Below, one piece after another: positions 22,412 through 24,717 of a DNA stretch of 24,717 nt. Numbering within the stretch: position 1 is the first letter of the stretch; each line of letters starts with the position of its first letter. Below the pieces are notes generated by a model. It saw only the letters and a list, made by a program, of their open reading frames with translations. It was not told the DNA's origin and ran no database searches. The stretch lies in assembly GCA_964418425.1 (NCBI GenBank), contig CAYQLT010000036.1:1-24717 (forward strand), given 5' to 3'. The translations under genes were made by a program, and so were the position numbers. This DNA comes from CAYQLT01 sp964418425 (GTDB taxonomy: Bacteria; Bacillota; Limnochordia; Limnochordales; Geochordaceae).

Positions 22412-22837
22412 GTGAGCGAAGGCACGGTGGCAATCCTTGTGGCAATCGCCCTGGTCGGGGCCATCTGGCTTGGCATCGGCGCGGCGCAGCGGCACATGGA
22501 CGCAGTGATGAACGCCTGGGTGGGGCATTCCGCCGAGGAACTGGTGGAGGTGTGGGGACCTCCCACCCGTGTGCTCCCCGCGCCGGCAGGCGCGGAGGGG
22601 AACCTGTACATCTACGAGGAGACCGAGCAGACGGTCACGGTGGTTCCCGCACCGGCTCCGGGCGATGGGCAGGCGCCCCAACGTGTCTCCTACACCGTGT
22701 CGTCGACGTCCGGCTCGGCGTATAGGGTCTTCTGGGTAGACACGGCCGGCCGCATTTACCGGGCCACCTGGAGCGGGCTTCGATGGTCCAACCGCCTTCC
22801 TAACCGGTTTCCCAGGCAGGCGGCGGCAACACCGTAG
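22412..22837 (+). CDS. Membrane-anchored small protein, function unknown
   Basis: Residues 6-25 of this 141-residue protein (VAILVAIALVGAIWLGIGAA) form a single N-terminal membrane anchor. The rest is a small outside domain with WVGHSAEELVEVWGPPTRVLP, GNLYIYEETEQTVTVVP and YRVFWVDTAGRIYRATWSG. The pattern (helix ending in a WG-P-T turn, then strands ending in F.VD..G.I....W.G) is reminiscent of the SmpA/BamE-like fold found in many small lipoproteins of unknown role. GTG 22412 has an AGGGGAGGGGGG run about 6 nt upstream. It appears to be a single gene. The fold similarity is by pattern only. Confidence 0.7.
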   Translation: MSEGTVAILVAIALVGAIWLGIGAAQRHMDAVMNAWVGHSAEELVEVWGPPTRVLPAPAGAEGNLYIYEETEQTVTVVPAPAPGDGQAPQRVSYTVSSTSGSAYRVFWVDTAGRIYRATWSGLRWSNRLPNRFPRQAAATP

Positions 22838-22900
22838 GCCCGAGAGCTGGGTTCTGCCGACCGGCGAAGGGCCGCTCACTGCATGCGGAGCTGGGCGGGG

Positions 22901-22920
22901 CTTCCCGCGGCCGCGGGAAG
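22901..22920. repeat. Perfect 20-bp palindrome
   Basis: CTTCCCGCGG (22901-22910) is followed directly by its reverse complement. It lies 63 nt after the stop of the membrane-anchored protein gene. It could be a terminator-like hairpin without a T-run or a protein-binding dyad. The surrounding 22838-23273 holds no gene I can support. Confidence 0.6.
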
Positions 22921-23109
22921 GGAACCCGCCGCGGTGGATGGGAGGTCGCTTAGCCGAGCGTCTTCTTGAACACCTGCACCCGACTTCATGCGAGTTCTAC
23001 CGGAGGTCTGCGTTCGGGCCCATGAACGAGCGGGAGCGGGCCGACGTGGATTGGATTGCGCAACGTCTCCGGATGAGGGCCTGACAACCGCGGTCTGCAT
23101 GGTGACATT

Positions 23110-23128
23110 CGGGGGCCTCGAGCCCCCG
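23110..23128. terminator. GC-rich hairpin downstream of the UPF0158 gene
   Basis: CGGGGGC, loop CTCGA, GCCCCCG: a perfect 7-bp stem between two convergent genes. No T-run follows, so termination is uncertain. Confidence 0.3.
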
Positions 23129-23273
23129 CCGGGTCATCCACCGAAAGATGCGCCGGGCGTCGGACGCCCCGCCCGGCGGAACGTCCTGCGTCCGGATGGG
23201 CACGAACTCCCTTCGAAGGCGCAACGAGGGCCTGCATGGCGGGTAGCAGGCTGCCGCCAGGGCCCGGTTCTCG

Positions 23274-23810
23274 CTACGCGTTTGCTGCGGGCTCGATGCC
23301 GATGGACTCCAACCAGTCTCGCACTTCCTGTTCGAAGAAGGCGTTCTTCATGGCGAACCAGCGCTGGCGCTCCTCGGGGAAGTCCAGCAGGACGTCCTTG
23401 AAGCGGCGAAACGCCCCTCGGCCGTTGAGGGCGACCTCCAGCATCCTTCGCAGGACCGGATCCGATACGCTTTCGGCGAATTCCACCATCAGGTTGTAGA
23501 CTTCACGGGACGAAATCTCGGGGATGGGCCGGTAGCGGTCGGGGTCGGCCTCGACCTCGCGGCGGCTCGGGTAGTGAAAGCCTCCGCTCTGCTCGATGGC
23601 CGGGTCAACCGCCCCGGATGCTTCATCCTCGTCCCCATAGGGGTCCTGGTCTGCCAGGCCGGCGTCGTCGAACTCATCGTCGTCGATGTCGAAGCTGGTG
23701 GACAGGACGACCACTTCCCCGGTTTTCGTGTCCAGGTAGTACTCCGTCTCGCCGGTATGATCTTCCATGGCCGAGGCGATCTCGTCGATGCGCACCCGAA
23801 GCTTTCGCAT
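23274..23810 (-). CDS. UPF0158-family protein
   Basis: This 178-residue acidic cytoplasmic protein matches the UPF0158 family, whose function is unknown. It shows the family start (KLRVRIDEIASAMEDHTGETEYYLDTKTGEVV, given here as the RIDEIASAMED and YYLDTKTGEVV elements), an acidic linker (DIDDDEFDD), then IPEISSREVYNLMVEFAESV and the conserved GRGAFRRFKDVLLDFPEERQRWF block, and ends WLESIGIEP. ATG 23810 is chosen; an in-frame TTG at 23816 has slightly better spacing to GGGAG and would add two residues. No partner gene is obvious, and the upstream region (23811-24043) is structured. Confidence 0.9.
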   Translation of the reverse strand: MRKLRVRIDEIASAMEDHTGETEYYLDTKTGEVVVLSTSFDIDDDEFDDAGLADQDPYGDEDEASGAVDPAIEQSGGFHYPSRREVEADPDRYRPIPEISSREVYNLMVEFAESVSDPVLRRMLEVALNGRGAFRRFKDVLLDFPEERQRWFAMKNAFFEQEVRDWLESIGIEPAANA

Positions 23811-24043
23811 CGTCAACCACTCTCCCGCAAGCGGCCGTTAAGCCGGCAGCGCAGACAAAGCCGGCACAAGAAGACTCCCGCCGGGCAGCGAATCCGTTCG
23901 CCTCACGGGGGGCCGGTTCCTGTCTGAAGGACCCCGGGCTTGGCCTGAACGGGCGCTGCTCCCTTTGGGGGTTTCCCCCGGGTCGGTTCCCCTGCTTTTC
24001 TGTCCGAATGGAGGAGTGAATCCGGGTCGAAACTCGCGCGATA
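23811..24043. other. Structured divergent intergenic region
   Basis: It separates the divergent UPF0158 and sensor genes. It holds a perfect GGGGG-TTT-CCCCC hairpin (23967-23979) and many smaller GC-rich complementary blocks. On the minus strand GGGGAACC (complement of 23985-23992) is followed by GACCC and GGGGGAAACC, which faintly recalls the c-di-AMP (ydaO) riboswitch core, but the conserved 3' CUAAC part is not seen. Confidence 0.3.
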
Positions 24044-24717
24044 ATGGCGAGCGCAGGGGGGCGACCAGGCTTGAGGGCGTGGCGCGGTAGCCTTCGCACT
24101 TACCTTGTCCTGCTCATGCTGCTGGCCGCATTGCCGCCCATGGGCTTGCTTGTGGCCAGTACCCAGCAATTGCGGCGGGCGGCCATGGAGGAGACGTCGG
24201 AGAGCACCCTGAGCCTGGCCCTCCTGAGCGCTCACTCGCTCAACGAGCCCATCGGCCAGGCGCGCCAGTTGCTGGCGACGCTGGCCCAGCTGGAGGCGGT
24301 TCGGGGTAGCGACCCGCAGGCCTGCAGCGCGCTCCTGGCAAGCCTGCTCCCCAACTTCCCGGCCTACAGCTTCATCGGCGTGGCCCGGCCGGACGGGAGC
24401 CTGCGGTGCGGCGCCATACCGGCGCAGCCAGGGTTCACCGTGGCCGACCGCGACTGGTTTCGGCGCGCCCTCGGGGAGCGGGAGTTCACGGTCGGCGCCT
24501 ACGTCATCGGTCGGGTCACCGGAAGGCCCGTCCTGCCGCTGGCCTATCCGCTGTTGGCCGGCGACCAGGTGGAGGGGGTTCTCTTCCTCGGGCTGGACAT
24601 CTGGCAGTTGGGCGCCGCCTTTGGGCGGATCGAGCTTGCGTCCGGGGCCGAGGCGGTTGTGGTCGACGCGCAGGGAGTGCTGCTGGGGCGCTATCCCAAC
24701 CCTGGTGGCTGGATCGG
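24044..24717 (+). CDS. Membrane sensor with dCACHE domain, 5' part (runs off the window)
   Basis: The frame stays open from 24044 to the window end, giving about 224 residues. Residues about 18-38 (RTYLVLLMLLAALPPMGLLV) are a membrane helix. The rest is a double-CACHE extracellular sensor: a long helix (SLNEPIGQARQLLATLAQL), a first lobe (FIGVARPDGSLRCG), the hallmark DRDWFRRALGEREFTVGAYV and RVTGRPVLPLAYPLL segments, then a membrane-distal LGLDIWQLGAAF. Such domains head histidine kinases, diguanylate cyclases and chemoreceptors, and the output domain lies beyond the window. ATG 24044 lacks a ribosome site; TTG 24071, after AGGGGGG at 24054-24060, is a credible alternative start. Confidence 0.8.
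   Translation, partial: MASAGGRPGLRAWRGSLRTYLVLLMLLAALPPMGLLVASTQQLRRAAMEETSESTLSLALLSAHSLNEPIGQARQLLATLAQLEAVRGSDPQACSALLASLLPNFPAYSFIGVARPDGSLRCGAIPAQPGFTVADRDWFRRALGEREFTVGAYVIGRVTGRPVLPLAYPLLAGDQVEGVLFLGLDIWQLGAAFGRIELASGAEAVVVDAQGVLLGRYPNPGGWI

Noticed and set aside
21843..22445. Long N-terminal extension of the coiled-coil nuclease gene
   Set aside because: The frame is open, but an extended -10 at 21874-21882 and a strong ribosome site before GTG 21842 place the start there; the extension has no protein-like pattern.
22031..22879. A 282-codon minus-strand open frame
   Set aside because: It is antisense to the membrane-anchored protein gene, which has a strong ribosome site, and shows no domain.
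23022..23084. A 20-codon open frame (MNERERADVDWIAQRLRMRA)
   Set aside because: The composition looks plausible, but there is no convincing ribosome site at a good distance and it is too short to support without conservation data.

Overview
This window comes from a GC-rich bacterium, and the context fits a deep-branching, high-GC Bacillota (Limnochordia, Symbiobacteriia or Thermaerobacter-like). That placement is an inference. It rests on strong GGAGG-type ribosome binding sites, SigA-like promoters that mostly have an extended -10 element (TGN before TAnnnT), a tRNA-His with encoded CCA, and a catechol/quinone stress locus laid out like the Bacillus subtilis cat genes. The assembly has one gap of 100 N (21226-21325).

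Layout. (1) 1-843: the tail of an upstream gene, then a secreted TPR protein. (2) 909-4877, minus strand: a two-gene cassette of a TrlF-like PHP/SMC-type ATPase and an AlbA_2/HATPase protein. (3) 5096-6391: a secreted helical, Gly-rich protein of unknown role and a short possible transposase remnant. (4) 6475-9612, plus strand: a promoter followed by a translationally coupled pair, a small HEPN-like helical protein and an 885-residue ATPase that joins a KGGVGR-variant MinD/ParA-like domain to a second, STAND-like P-loop module. (5) 9617-12121, minus strand: a UvrD/Rep-type helicase with a RelE-like N-terminal region, ending 4 nt from the ATPase. (6) 12334-12771: a small helical unknown. Blocks 2, 4 and 5 together look like a defence or genome-conflict region. 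The HEPN-like/KGGVGR pair and the TrlF-like protein with an eroded PHP metal site are the best candidates for an undescribed system.

(7) 12845-16362, minus strand: a Mn/Zn ABC transporter operon in the order ATPase, permease, binding protein, with 4-nt overlaps at both junctions. The permease carries a whole DtxR/MntR-like repressor and a FeoA domain at its C-terminus. A perfect 16-bp dyad of the DtxR-family type lies at the predicted transcription start, which suggests the transporter regulates itself. (8) tRNA-His with its own promoter. (9) A Uma2-family nuclease-like protein.

(10) 17568-20457: a thiol/quinone stress locus. A catechol-2,3-dioxygenase-like VOC protein and a FrnE-like DsbA oxidoreductase diverge from an HxlR/DUF24 regulator followed by a DoxX protein. 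This matches the B. subtilis catR-catD-catE gene set, and two near-identical 11-bp sites sit over the two divergent -10 elements.

(11) 20603-21842: a coiled-coil protein built of 14-residue repeats with a C-terminal PD-(D/E)XK-like nuclease domain, broken only by the assembly gap. (12) 21883-24717: a largely unexplained stretch with perfect dyads, a membrane-anchored small protein, a UPF0158 protein and the start of a dCACHE-type membrane sensor that runs off the window.
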